Shown here piece after piece: positions 21,085 through 34,401 of a DNA stretch of 35,099 bases. A program made the position numbers and the translations under genes. Location: contig ADNK01000984.1 of NCBI GenBank assembly GCA_000320545.1, positions 1 through 35,099 of the forward strand. Reading direction: 5' to 3'. The stretch's first letter is position 1; each line of letters opens with the position of its first letter. The DNA comes from Bigelowiella natans CCMP2755 (lineage: Eukaryota; Cercozoa; Chlorarachniophyceae). Under the pieces are notes generated by a model. It ran no database searches. It worked only from the letters and a program-made list of their open reading frames with translations, and had not been told where the DNA came from.

Positions 21085-21490
21085 CTGAAAGAATGAATGT
21101 TCAAATATTAGGATTTTCTTTGTGTATTTTTAATGTGCGACATCCCGAATGTCATGTCTCATCATAAAATGAATCCTGAAACAGCTTCAGAGATACGAAC
21201 GCTCCTTCGATCAGGCTGTTTGTAGCGACCCGTGTTTGGGGTTCATCCTAGAGACTGAGGGTGCGATATGATAGGAAAGGAGATGTTGCGATCTCTACTC
21301 ATCTTTGAGTTTCGGAATAGATCGTGTGTTTCGAATGCCACCCCATTGTTAAAAGTTTCCGAGTCATCAAATAATTTTCATGAATGATTTTTGTTAAATC
21401 ATTTCTTTGGGCTTGTGTATCTTAGTTGTTTACTTAGGAAGATAGTGGTTTGTACCTAGACGGGGAATTTACTACCAGGAAGGAAATATT
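21085..21490. promoter_or_regulatory. divergent upstream region between two large genes
   Basis: About 400 bp lie between the presumed 5' ends of the minus-strand gene and the 34-exon plus-strand gene. Unlike most neighbouring non-coding DNA it has no microsatellite. No TATA box or other core promoter element stands out. Confidence 0.35.
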
Positions 21491-22147
21491 ATGTCGGATG
21501 CATATTCGTATCACTCGGGTGTTTCTTCTGAAGTTCAAGAAGTCGATGGTAGGTCACAAATGAATGAATGCTTAGTAGCTAGCTCCTCTTCAACAAACAT
21601 TAGTTTAGAAACAATGCTCAACGAAACCAACCGAGTAACTTTGTCTACGCATCGTACATACACTACGGTTTCCTAGCTCACACACAAGAATTAAGGATAG
21701 TGCATACACCACCACCACCACCAAGTGTTCGAGAGTAGGAAAGGGATGATTGGTGCTTTGTCGTTCGTCGTCGTTTTCGCATTACCATCCCTATGTCATT
21801 GATGATAATGATGATGATGATGATGATGGTGTGTGCTGCTGCTATGTTCCTTTATCTCTTATCAGGTGTCGAAGAGAGCGAAATTCCCCTTGTTCACCCA
21901 AAGCTCTAGTAATAACCAAAAGGAACCATCATCATCACATCAAACAACTATGAATTATCCAACAAAAAGGAGCCATCATCATCACATCGAACAACTATGA
22001 ATTATCCAACTCTCATTTTAATTATCACCCCTCTAACTTGCTTCAGCCCATGGCCCAAGATTGATATTCTTATCTTTTTATTGGAAGAGATAAGCGAAGA
22101 ACACCCACAGGTTAATTATATTCGTATAAATACGTAAATACATTCTC

Positions 22148-22190
<43 letters not shown>

Positions 22191-22536
22191 TGTTTTGGCG
22201 ATGGTCCATTACTGTTAAATGAGATAATCCATATTATTTCCTTTTATTCGGTTGCTGCTGTATGTACCAATGTAACTATCGTCATACATTCATTCAACTT
22301 TGTATGTAGATCGATTTACTTCTGCTCCTAACTGCCGAGACCAACGACCCTTTCATCGAACGTAGAAACCCACCACACAATCGATTTTCCAATTTTAAAA
22401 ACGCACCTCTTTTTTCCCAGTATTACAGATAGCGGTATTCACTACTTTGTATTATTTTGTAGATGTCCAAGTAGTTGAAGGCAAGCTTATTAAAGGTATG
22501 CTTTTTTATTGAAGATGTAGCAACAAACAACAAATC

Positions 22537-22567
<31 letters not shown>

Positions 22568-23005
22568 TGTTCACCACCTTCTTATTCCAAAGTTACGGAA
22601 AAATACAAGGGATGGAGGGCTGGAAAGCTAATATGGCAACGGTTTTGGTGGGATTTCCTCCGAGAGGTATGAACGAAGGAACAAATATTCTTGCTTAGTA
22701 ACATATCTTATGGTAGAAGTTGAACAAGAGTTAGAAGAAGAGGAAGAAGAAAGTACCTCTACTTTTAATCGAATTTGATTCTTAATCTGTTGCAAACCAA
22801 TAGTAATTCCTGGTCGTGGTCGTCCTCGTCGTCCTCGTCTCTTCTTTGTTGTGTGCTGCTGCTAGGAATCTGCCAACGACTATGGTTTAAACGCCGACGA
22901 GCTACCAAGAGTTGAATTGGTTGGTGGTGTAACACCTGCACTTCATCTTACCCAGCAGCAGCAGCAGCAGATCCCAGACACCATAACCTCCTGCCACTAC
23001 ACTAA

Positions 23006-23038
<33 letters not shown>

Positions 23039-23344
23039 GCTGTTGGTACTACAAGTGATACTACCGCTCGTTGCTCATCTATGCTCTGTCAATCTTGTTG
23101 TTGTTTCTGTTCTTCTTCTTCTTTTTCTTCTTCCTTCTCTTTCTCATCACCAAATTCAGGAGTATGTTGGTGGTAATTCACCACCAAAGATTGGGATGAA
23201 CTTCCATGGATCAACGTAATAACAATATCAATACTATAATTTAGAAATATATTGATTATAGTAGTAATAGTAATATGAGTGCTGTGCTACTTTCTATTGC
23301 ATACCTTTAAGCATTGTTGATTCTACCATTGGCAGCATATTGTC

Positions 23345-23379
<35 letters not shown>

Positions 23380-23405
23380 ACCCTGCTCACAACCACCACC
23401 ACCTA

Positions 23406-23439
<34 letters not shown>

Positions 23440-23933
23440 GCATACACATGCACACCACCAATTCTCTGCCTTACAACATTAATACACATATGCAGGGCTG
23501 CTACTGCCTACTATGATATGAGTCATCATCATCACCATCATCATATTCATCATCATTTACTTCCTTATCATGATCTGAACAAACAACGTTATTTTCATTG
23601 TACCTACAACAACAACAACTGCTACTACTACTGTTACTTAAAATTTACAAAAAATGCACCATTCCCACTCCTTGTTCTCTTTTTCTTCTCAGCATAGAAA
23701 GACATGTGGAGAATTGTATGCTTGCTGCTTGGCTTGGACCTGAAAGGTTCCGAAGAGAGGTACTATCATCTATCATTATCATCGTCCTCGTCATCTTCAA
23801 TAAGCTCATCATTTCCTTCAGGTTCTTCAAAAATGGCCGGATCTTGATGAGGACTTCAACAATATTGTCGGAAATGGTGGCGAACTCAAAAAGTAATATT
23901 ATCATCATTATCATCATCATCGTTAACAACAAT

Positions 23934-23964
<31 letters not shown>

Positions 23965-24016
23965 CAGCTGATTTGATGCTGTTCAGTAGACTGTACGTGT
24001 GTGCATCTGTGTACAA

Positions 24017-24056
<40 letters not shown>

Positions 24057-24127
24057 CTTCGCGCTGCTACTCGTATCATATGGTTGCGTGCGCTTCGTCG
24101 TTTCCATAAGTCATGTGACATGATCCA

Positions 24128-24162
<35 letters not shown>

Positions 24163-25318
24163 CTTCACCATCTCATCATCTAGATTTCAACTTGGGAATA
24201 AACTCAAAAGTCTCCTTGGAATTCGCCCCTCCCGAGTAAGTAAATAGATAGATATTTGTTCAAGCACAATCTCTTAAGAGTAGAGCCAAGAGAATACTAC
24301 TATTACTACTACTACTACTACTACTTCTATTAATGAGAGAGAAAGTGATACCACCTCACTACCATGATGATTACGACCGAAGCAGTGAGTCAGTCAGTCA
24401 GTCAGTCAGTCAGTCAGTCGCTTGTAGTAAGTAATAGTGTCAGTCAGTCAGTCGCTTGTAGTAAGTAATAGTGCTACTATGTGCTGATCAACTATTACTT
24501 TGCCTACCTACTACTGGCGTGTTTCTCTTCTGAGTCGTCATTATTGTTCCATTGTGTTGTTAAATCGTGTCATACAACAACTGCCTCTATGAAATATATT
24601 CTTTTCTCCATCACCACCACCACCATGTAACAACAACTGGTAATCTGATTGCAATTATTATTATTACTAAAGATCGAGCAATTGGTTGATGCATTTTCAA
24701 AAGATCTCGAGGTAGTCTTTATTTGTGCTACTATGTTCTTTTTTTGGATGATTGTATGAGTATTTCCTGATAATAATAATAATAATAATAGGAGAATGGC
24801 GGAAGATTCTTAAGACCTGGAAGGCATTTTAAGAAAACGTATGCGACACTTGAAAAAACATGGAATCAAGAGTGGAAGGAAAGGGTTGCAAGAGTTGAGC
24901 AGATTGCGGTAATAACTCGTTAGCAAAAGTAGCAGCAGCTTTAGAAATGATGAAAATAATAAAATGAGTGGTGTTCTAATGTAGGGACCTGACGTGTATT
25001 GGCCTACCGACTACAACATCTTCACTGACGAAGTAGATGAAAACGAGACCAAGTTTTGCAGAATGCAGATGCAAAACGATAATAATTCACACTGGTAGTA
25101 TATATACTACTCTTTTTATGATAATTGAATAGTTATAAAGAACAAGTGTAGAAGTGAGTGATAACGATGATGATGATGATGGTGATGAGCTCACATATAC
25201 ACGTCAGATGCCATATATCTAGCTTATTTTGTATGCTTTTGCGAAAAGAAAAGAAATGCAGCTAAGGAGTCTCATTCACCCCATCCACCCCGCCCGCGCC
25301 TCTCTCTGAATTATAAAC

Positions 25319-25354
<36 letters not shown>

Positions 25355-25487
25355 CTACGTGTGCGTGTGTGTGTGTATGTTTATAAAAGATAACAGCATT
25401 GCCACCATTTTCGGTACTACCACTTCTACTACTACTGCCAGCTGCTAGTTGCTAAAAAATGAGTTACTGTTTTTGTTTTGTTCATCT

Positions 25488-25523
<36 letters not shown>

Positions 25524-25784
25524 GCACTAACACAACATTCTTACTTACTCACTTACTTGCTAATAGGGGGACCTTAAACATATCGTATAACCCATTTGTT
25601 GCTACTTGGGAGAGTTTACGTGGAGAAGATGGAACAACGATGGTGAGAATCTTCGACTACCGGGTGAGTAATTACTTAGTAAAAATTGACTGAGTGGGAT
25701 GGTCAGTAATCACGTAGTTCAGTGAGTGGGTGCTGTATTTATAATGAGAATTAGTGAGTGTGTTTGTGTGTGTTTGTGTGTGTA

Positions 25785-25817
<33 letters not shown>

Positions 25818-26243
25818 GGTAGTGTGTTGGGGGAGATATCATGATGGGCTACTTACTCTCTTCTTCTTACATTTTATTTATATTCAAATGATCGCACCAC
25901 CACCACCACCACCACCACCACCATAAAAATCAATTATTTACATTACGAGTTTAATGGAATCTAATACTAACATATACCTGCACACAAAAATGAGTTTAAT
26001 GGAATCCAATGCTAACAACTACAGGAGGCCGCTCTGTTGGACGAGTTGCTATATCTTAATTGCGAGGATATCCCTAACAACGAATTGCTCAACAAGTAAT
26101 TAGATGATGATGATGAGGTGGATGAGGATGGGGATGAGATCAGATGATAAGAAGATCAAAAAGAGGCTGATACTACGAGGGATATGTTACGACATTGTAT
26201 AAAAAGAACAATAACGTCAACAATAAGAATACTTACTACTACT

Positions 26244-26279
<36 letters not shown>

Positions 26280-26389
26280 GCACGCTCCTGAAACAAGCTG
26301 CCACAAAACCTGGCAAGGACGGCAAGAAGCTCAAAGGCGGGCGTCTTAGAGAACGGGTATGATGCTCATGAGCAGCAACTAGAATCAAA

Positions 26390-26459
<70 letters not shown>

Positions 26460-26826
26460 ACCATGATTATGTACAACTATGAAAAGAGCACCACTCACTG
26501 AGCAGTATTAAATAATATGTCTTCTGTCCTCCTCCTCCCCCTCCCCCTCCTCTTCCTCTCTTATCAAAGATTCTAGCTCAACGGAAAATGAGGCTCAAGA
26601 TCAGGTCTCTGCACGGGCAGGAGATTTCTCTCAAACTTGATAATATCGAGAAAACTACCGGTATTTATGATGAAAATGAATTATTATCGTTATTGTCATT
26701 ATTAGTTTTATTATTACAATTATCACTTCTTTTGCAACTGATCATGTAGTATCATCAATCACGTTACACAGATATCATGATGATGATGATGATGATATCA
26801 TATGTTGATTCTTTCGACCGGCCCAG

Positions 26827-26857
<31 letters not shown>

Positions 26858-26961
26858 GTTGTTGTGGTTGATTCTTTCGACCGGCCCAGCACTACTACTA
26901 CTACTACTACTACTACTGTTGTTGTGGTTGATTCATCGACCGGCCCAGCACTACTACTACT

Positions 26962-26995
<34 letters not shown>

Positions 26996-27075
26996 TGTTG
27001 TTGTGGTTGATTGATCGACCGGCCCAGCACTACTACTACTACTACTGATACTACTACTGTTGTTGTGGTTGATTC

Positions 27076-27109
<34 letters not shown>

Positions 27110-27624
27110 GGTGGTGGTGGTGGTGCTACAAGGTACATTCTACGTCTCTGAGGATACTCCAACAACTGTCCAAAATAAAACCACTCCAAGGGTGGAACGG
27201 TCATACTCATAATCAGAATCATGATATTGAGAAGAAGAAGAAGAAGAATAAACAGAAGAATCATGATGATGATGATAATTTCTACGAATACCTACTTCTC
27301 TATACGTTAGAGAATATGAGAGAGAAAGAGAGGGTATTATATATTATAAATCCTCTTCCTCCTCCTCCTCCTCCTCCTCCTCCTCCTCCTAGACTGTTAC
27401 CATGGGACCAAAGGGGCAAAATGGATCATATCAAGATAAGGTAACAACACCAACAACACTGCTGCTGCTGCTGCTACTTCAAATGTGTGCTGCTGCTGGG
27501 TTTAGTTGTCAATTTACCATCGCGAGAAGATTATGTATGTGTGTATGATGATTGTTGTGTCCTCCTCCTCCTCCTGTTGTTTGTCTGTTTCTTTCTTTCT
27601 TTCCTTAAATGTAATCAAATAATA

Positions 27625-27659
<35 letters not shown>

Positions 27660-29681
27660 CATGAGGGTGAGAAGCATCACCATCGTCATCATTATCATCA
27701 TCATTATCATCATCCATATGTTGTTGTTGTTGTTGTTATTGTTGTTGTTAGGCTTCAGAATCTCGGATTTAACTATGAGTTACACGTCGAGGGGAAAACG
27801 TTTGGGAAGAAGAAAGGGAGAAATAAGTTGAAGGCTGAGAAAGAAATGAAGATAAAATCCAAACACCTTGACAATCCAGAGCACAAAATAGTCTCACAGC
27901 TCGATTTTTTGGGTATTATTACCACTACTACGTCGTCTACTACTGCTACTACTCTACTCTACTACTACTAGCACTAATAATGAATAATAGTAATAATCTA
28001 GATCATCATAAGCAAATAGCATTTTTTTCTTCTTGGTCGAATGAAAAGATAATAAAACATAAAAATCAACAGCCCTATCTTGAGCTCAATGTTCATCTAT
28101 TTTATGCAATCTGTCTTCTTCTTCTTCTTCTTCTTCTTCTTCTTCTTCTTCTGCTCTTTCCTCAAGGCCGAGCTCAAAAGAGATTTGAAGCAAAGAACAA
28201 GAAGGGGGGTTACAGTGATAGTGTTAAACTGAATTCTATCGAAGAAGATGTCAAGAAATGGACCAATGTATGTATGTATGTATGTATGTATATATAATGA
28301 TCAAGAACAATAAGAGAACAAAAAGGGGGAAGGGGATTAGAATTATTGAGCATAGTCGTAGTCGTAGTCGGTGGATATCGTAGCGATGAAGATCATAGCA
28401 TACTGATGATGATGATGATGATGATGATTATGAAATGATTTTAATTCTACTTCTACTACTATTACTACTTACTACTGCTACTACTACTTGTTTTATTCAT
28501 TGTTAATTATATAAAAAACAACACGACTGTCTGACAATATATCAGGTGGAGGAGGCTTATCTGAAGAAGGTTCGTTGGGACAAAATCAAGCTGCAGAAGG
28601 CTTTAGAGGCTAGAAAAGAGAAGGTTAGTACTACTTATTTGCTGCTGATGCTAGTGCCTTGATACATCGTAATAGTAGTAGTAATGATAAAGATGATAAT
28701 GATAATGACATTGATGATGATGTGGGTTGTAGGATATTACCTCTCTTCACCACAACACCACCATCGTAACTATTGTTGATCGCTATTGATTTGTACTAGT
28801 TGAGTAAACATGATGTGTCGTTGCTACCTTCCTTCTCCATACCAACAACCTTACACTGCTAGTAAAAATTGCTAATAACAATAATAACAATAATAATAAT
28901 AATTGTACTTGCTGATGATAGATCCTATCGTACAAATTCCACTGGGAAATATTCGAGGAAATGACCAACATACCTATCACTAGCACAAACGTGAGTGATG
29001 AGATGACTTGATAGCACAGATGATTGGAACACCTTCTTGAAGAAGTGAAGACGATGAATTTATTTAAAACCGAAATAAGACAAAAATAATAATGGCACAA
29101 TTATGATTATGATTATTATTATTATGATCATTATGCTTATAATTATTATTATGATATAATTTTGAGGTGCATGAGCTGTTACTATCATCATCATCATCAT
29201 CATTATTATTATTACATCATAATTCTCAGGTCCATGAGCTGGTGGAAGTTCTCAAGGAAAGGCTATTGAGGATAGGTAGTAGTAGTAGTAGCAGTAGTAG
29301 TGTATGTAGTTTTCTTAGTTGTAAGTAGTAGTGTTATTTGCCAATTACATCATATATAATATCAACGACGACTAAATGTGTAGACGACAACAACTATAAA
29401 TAGAAATAGGAGTAGAGTATTTAGTAATCTAAGATATCATTTCTTGGTTTGTTTCTAGTTGTTCTCTAGCGGTCCTCTTTCTTGAATTGTTGTTCTCATA
29501 CTACTCGTTTATATATTTTAAATATCACGACTATACTCCTCGGTGACTGACTGACTCACTCACTCACTCAGGGGATAAGAGTCTCTATACACGTATGTTT
29601 GAGCAATGTTTCATGATGAAGCAACTGCGTCGTGTTTTTGGCAGGTGCTGCTACAAGTGGTGGTGCTGGTGCTGGTGCTAG

Positions 29682-29712
<31 letters not shown>

Positions 29713-30786
29713 AGTTGTTTAGGCTAATAGTAGTAGTAGAAATGTCAATTAACGAATTATAAAGGGGGCATTTATTTCTATTTACTATCGACTGTTTTTT
29801 GATTCAATAATTAATAAAAGGCTAATAAATCTCAAGAAGATTCACGAGAAATGGTGGTTCGTCTTCTGGTTCCATCACCGGGTGATCATGATCATGATGA
29901 TGATGATGATGATGATGATGATAATTATCAAGTCACAACAGAACAACTAAAATATATCTCACCACCAGCACCAACTACTAACTTAACTTACTCCTCCTAT
30001 TCATTCATCATATGGATTGCTGTTGATGATTCTAATCGTTAGATTCTTCAACTTCGAATCTGCGACTCTTCTGATATCCCCAAGGAGAAAGTTCTTTTAG
30101 ATCCTGCAAAGTAGTAGTAGTACTTACTTATTGCTTGGTTCATGAATAGCAAACAGAACAATAGCAGCCTGCCTCGAAGTGATGATAGAAAGCCATCAAT
30201 TTGTAGTACAAAACAATACATTACATATGTGTATATAATAATAATAATATATACATATATATATATACTATCATTTGTAGGACCCCTTTCGATAAGATTC
30301 CTTGGTTGCAACACGAGAAAACGGTGGTGTAAAACCTCCTCCTCCCCCCCCCCCCCTACCTACTGTGCCTGTTCCACACCAGTCTCAACTTATATAGATA
30401 TAATATTGATGCATCATGTAAATCGAAATGCTTTAAGTATATGGTAATATCTCGTAATAGCAAGGTTAAATTCTCACACTTGACAAATGATTCTTGAATA
30501 CAAATAGAAAATAATTGACCAATAACCAACCACCACTGATCATAATACTGATGCTATTATAATTATTGTTGTTGTTATTGTTGATGTTGTTGCTGATGGA
30601 TCATTATCATCATCATCATCTTCATCATCATCATTAGATTGACAGGCAAGCTCTGACCCATATTTACGAGAAGTATATACAAAACTTTTACAAAAATCTT
30701 CGAGTACCAGCTGGAGAAAAATCGTGGGAAATTCCATCTGTTAAAGTGGAAGTAGAAAAAATTGCTGAGACGGTGCGTTCCATGGC

Positions 30787-30821
<35 letters not shown>

Positions 30822-30920
30822 AGTGTTACGCTGTGCCTTTCTTGTTTTCTTTCTTTTTTTCTTTCTCTTCCTAAACGTTAGTTCTACTATTTCATCATCA
30901 TCATCATCATCATCGTCATC

Positions 30921-30962
<42 letters not shown>

Positions 30963-31617
30963 GATTGAAAAATACAAGACCGAAAACGATGTGTACGACT
31001 TCAAGGCTAAGTATAAGATGCATAGTGACGGAAAGTGGTCAAAGGTGAGGAGGAGGAGGAGGAGGAGTGTGAGTCTTTCTATTTTGCGGCGATAGCGTGT
31101 TATTGTTGTTGTCGTTGTTATTGTGTTGTTGTTGTAGTAGTTGTTGTTATCACGTTGGATGTCCGTTCGAGTGTTCATTCGTTACCATTTTTACCATTTT
31201 AAGTTTATACACTTCTTGTCTATTGCGACAACTATCATAGTGATAGTGATGATGATGATGATTGATGATGATGATGGTAGTTATTGTTATTATTTATATA
31301 ATTTTCCTTTCAAAATATATCATCCATCATCATCACTTTCTTCTCCCTCCCTCCCTCCCTCCCTCCCTCCCTCCCTCTCTCCCTCCCTCTCAACAGCGGG
31401 TGGTATCCAAGGGGAAGATCCGAGAGGAGATAGTTGAAATAGAACTCGTAAAGCGCATCATCCCGGAGCGTCTACTAGAGGAGTACTTTGGTATTGATGG
31501 AAGAACACGATTGGAATATGCCTCTGCGAAATCTGTTGCAGTTGAGAATCTTAGTATTGCTGATCGTATTCAGGTGATGATGATTGATCATAGTGTGTCT
31601 GTCGACGGTGTATAATA

Positions 31618-31662
<45 letters not shown>

Positions 31663-32838
31663 CTATGTATGTATGATGTTTATGCATCTCTTGCTTGGTC
31701 TCAAAGCTACTGCTATGTGTGTTTTTGTGTAGTTGATGAAAGTCGTCATTATTATAATTATTATCATCATCATTACTATTTATTATCTATAAATTATTAA
31801 TATTATTATTAATACTACTAATAATAATATACTTGCTGCTTGTAACAGGCTGAGTTAGAGAAAACCAACATGGAAGATGACTATGTTGATCCTGAATTCG
31901 AGGACGATGGCGAAGGCTTTGATGGCAGCAGCACGAGAGTAATAATAATAAGGATAATCATAATCATCATCATAATCATCATCATCATTAGTTGTCACCA
32001 ACAGTTAATTTACATTAGCTGGTACTACTACGGAGACTATGATAGCTAATTACATATCATAACGCATGATATACTACAAATGACAACAATAACATTGATA
32101 TTAGCAAAATAAGAATAGAGAGGAGGAAGGTAGTCGTTGTAGCTAATTAATCCTATTAATAGTGTATTATTATCCATAACCAGTATATCTCATCTTCGGA
32201 AATGAAAGCTAAAGCAGCAGCAGCAACAGGAGGAAGTGGGGGAATATTGTGTGCCTTGGGGAGGTAGTAATTATCGATAATAATAATAATAATAATAATA
32301 ATAATATGCCATATGTCTGTGCCTTGGGGGGGAGGTAGTTGTAATTATCAAATATATGCCAGCATATGTCGACTCTAATTGTCATATTTCTGCTTCTTCT
32401 TCTTACTATTATTATTATTAATATTCTTCCGGATTGCTATCTTTCTCTCTTTATATTTTATGATGGCGTCTGCTGCTGCTCTGCATGGTTCATATGTCTA
32501 TTGCTAAGTACTACATGCTGAATAATACTTGACGATATCTATGAGCGAACGACGTTTCGCTTTGGTTTGCATTTCATCGAAGAAGACTGATTCATCAGCA
32601 GCATCCAACAGCAACCCATTTTTCTTGATTTGATTACTGTTACTACTATTACTTCTACAACAACAACTACTACTGCTGCTACTACTAGTTACTAATGTAA
32701 TATTATGTATGGTCAGATCACCGGTCGCCTCGAAATCATCATTATCAGCCCGTATTCCTGGGCCTAACGCAAAGCAAAGAACAACCACCACATGGAAAGC
32801 CTCTCCCCTTCCTATGGGTGGGTAGTAATTGTACATAG

Positions 32839-32871
<33 letters not shown>

Positions 32872-33833
32872 GCGTGTATGCATCCATCCTGCCACTGCTT
32901 AGATGATAGATAACGAGGAGAGGGTAAAACCCAGTTTTCCAAACGATTTTTTTTTCTTTAGCATCAACACTAAGGAATCATATGAGATGTTGTTGTTGCT
33001 GCTGCTGTTATCGTTATTGTTCAGGAGAGAGACAATAGAATATACTATCATCCCTGTGCAACAACATGTATAATTATATAGGAAAATCAAAAGCATCATC
33101 GTCTCGTCGTGAGTCAAAACGCAACGGTAAGAAAACAAGCCGCAACAGTTGTGTACCGTGCCAGCCTGGAAGAGGTGAGCTAGCCTGCTGCAGCTTTTTG
33201 TCATCACAGTGATGAAACACTTGCAAGAGTAGTAGTGCCTTTGTTTATGATAAAGGAGGGGGGAGGAGGAGGGATGATGGATATTAGATGCTACCATTAC
33301 TTTCGAGAGGAGAGGGAGAGGCTAACTATCGTCGTACAATATAACGCAATAATGACCACAGTCGCTAATCATATTCTTTATGCTCAAGCATGAGTGACGG
33401 GTCGGTGAATCATTGGTTTGAAATCTTTCATTCATCATGTTATTACATATTCTCAGAGTTGAAAACTATTCACGAAAACGAAGAGAATGAGGATGAGGAC
33501 GAGGATGAGAGATTAGATGGAGAAGACGAGGACGAGGAGGAATATGACGAAGATGAAGATTACGATGAGGATGAAGATGAAGATGGTTCCGATTATGATG
33601 AAGATGAGGATGAGTATGAGGAGGAGGACTATGACGAGGATGAAGATGAGGAATATGCAGAGGAAGAAGGGAGTTTTCACTCAGAAGATGACAAGGAACT
33701 CAGTGATCAATCCACACAACAGGTACAGCTGCAGTGAGATGCTGATTCTTCAACATTCATCCTGTTGCTTAATGCGTAAATGACAGTGATTTTTTTTATT
33801 TTTTGTCAGAATGGCGATTGTGTAGTTAGTTAA
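21491..33833 (+). CDS. 34-exon gene for an uncharacterised protein of about 926 residues with an acidic tail
   Basis: Exons: 21491-21552, 22047-22110, 22310-22361, 22463-22495, 22593-22666, 22866-22928, 23160-23215, 23693-23759, 23822-23892, 24184-24235, 24673-24711, 24792-24908, 24985-25094, 25567-25663, 26025-26095, 26281-26356, 26570-26660, 27133-27199, 27393-27440, 27752-27912, 28167-28267, 28546-28623, 28922-28990, 29230-29275, 29572-29644, 29821-29881, 30043-30110, 30281-30323, 30638-30772, 30964-31044, 31397-31573, 31849-31938, 33459-33722, 33810-33833. Every junction keeps phase (2781 nt). The weakest are the first donor (GTCACA), exon 3's donor and the last two exons across a 1.5-kb intron. 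The protein is charged, Trp-rich and mostly helical (WQRFWWDFLRE, YWPTDYNIFTDEVDE, RIIPERLLEEYFGIDG), without signal peptide or membrane segment. The end is an Asp/Glu-rich stretch of over 60 residues with HEN and YDEDEDE units. I recognise no domain. Confidence 0.72.
21917..22009 (+). repeat. 45-bp tandem duplication in intron 1
   Basis: CCAAAAGGAACCATCATCAT then CAAACAACTATGAATTATCC is followed by a second copy starting near 21962 that differs at a few sites. It is intronic. Confidence 0.8.
24388..24474 (+). repeat. (GTCA)n microsatellite with duplicated flank
   Basis: GTCA repeats at 24388-24419 are followed by CGCTTGTAGTAAGTAATAGT, then a shorter GTCA run and the same flank again. The repeat and its flank were duplicated together. 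It lies in an intron of the 34-exon gene. Confidence 0.85.
26804..27075 (+). repeat. intronic minisatellite, four units containing CGACCGGCCCAGCACTAC
   Basis: GTTGATT, then a CGACCGGCCCAGCACTAC core, then (CTA)n, then TGTTGTTGTGGTTGATT recurs with starts at about 26804, 26867, 26927 and 27006. Unit length varies (60-79 bp) mainly through the CTA run. The array ends in (ATTG)n near 27075-27107. It sits in the 26661-27132 intron, whose acceptor follows a GGTGGTGGTGCTACAAG stretch. Confidence 0.9.
27356..27390 (+). repeat. (CCT)n microsatellite ending at a 3' splice site
   Basis: The triplet run leads straight into CCTAG before the exon at 27393. It forms the whole polypyrimidine tract of that intron. 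Confidence 0.85.
30923..30960 (+). repeat. (CT)n microsatellite ending at a 3' splice site
   Basis: An uninterrupted CT run of 19 units is followed by TAG and then the exon at 30964. The repeat is the polypyrimidine tract. Confidence 0.9.
31344..31390 (+). repeat. (CTCC)n microsatellite before a 3' splice site
   Basis: A pyrimidine-only CTCC run with a short CTCT interruption ends six bases before the acceptor CAACAG of the exon at 31397. Confidence 0.9.
31618..31658. repeat. (AT)n microsatellite
   Basis: About 20 AT units lie in the intron after the exon ending 31573. Similar runs occur at 7082-7111, 25323-25351, 26396-26424 and 32840-32866. Confidence 0.95.
32504..32887 (-). CDS. possible small secreted protein, antisense in an intron of the 34-exon gene
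   Basis: A 127-codon minus-strand frame ends with TAG at 32504-32506. A likely start is the Met of MYNYYPPIGRGEAFHVVVVL, because the earlier Met only adds a Tyr-Ile run from an (AT)n repeat. The segment FHVVVVLCFALGPGIRA would act as a signal peptide core, followed by DNDDFEATGDLTIHN, a Ser/Cys-rich stretch from (GTA)n-type repeats and a charged end DEMQTKAKRRSLIDIVKYYS with a KAKRR dibasic site. It lies between exons 31849-31938 and 33459-33722. No family is recognised. It could be a single exon of a larger antisense gene or chance. Confidence 0.3.
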
Positions 33834-34401
33834 AAAGTCAGCTCTGAATGCCGGCCTGGGCTATGTGCTCACACAAAGTCTGACAATGGTTAAGCGACAT
33901 GGAGGACTTGAGATTAATGAGACCTGAAAACAAATCGCAGTCTGCTTCATGGCCAGTCACCTCAAACAGCATGCATGTGAAATTGAGATGTTTGATTGAA
34001 GATGTGGATGGTATTTGGATCACAAAGGAAGTGTGGATCACGTGCTTCGCAGCTGCTACTTCACAGACAGGCACAGAGGCGGTGCAAGTGTGTGTCATGC
34101 ACGTTCTGCCTGCTTGTCTTCAATTCACATTTGCAACAGGAATGTGAGACAACCTAGCAATGCCAAATCGAATGCCCTGTTGCCAAGTTGTCCAGAAGTT
34201 CATGTGTGCACGTGTCGTGCGTGATGCATTGTGCAAACGAGGGGAGTGTCCAACTGTGCTGGAGCAAGCTAGGCCCTCACATTGCGTGCAAGCACGCACA
34301 GCATGACATGCATGGCGCTTGAATGATTGACAAATGCTGTGCGCTGTGTTGCACCGCGCGCACGCGGCATGCAATCGAAGGAACATCCGTGCGAATAGCA
34401 T
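33834..34401. other. non-coding stretch between the 34-exon gene and repeat copy 2
   Basis: The DNA is GC-richer, with repeated GTGCAAG, CATGCATG and GTGTGCACG words like those at 3850-4100 and 12.9-13.4 kb. Frames on both strands are short and without motifs. Confidence 0.5.

Noticed and set aside
23598-24239. 213-codon plus-strand frame spanning two exons and their intron
   Set aside because: It reads through GT/AG borders and through CAA, GT and CA repeats; the splice-supported exons 23693-23759, 23822-23892 and 24184-24235 use phase-consistent frames instead.
31939-33458. Extra exon near 32184-32265 (YISSSEMKAKAAAA) in the last long intron of the 34-exon gene
   Set aside because: It begins in phase 0 but its donor leaves phase 2, which gives an early stop in the acidic exon; no in-phase solution was found.
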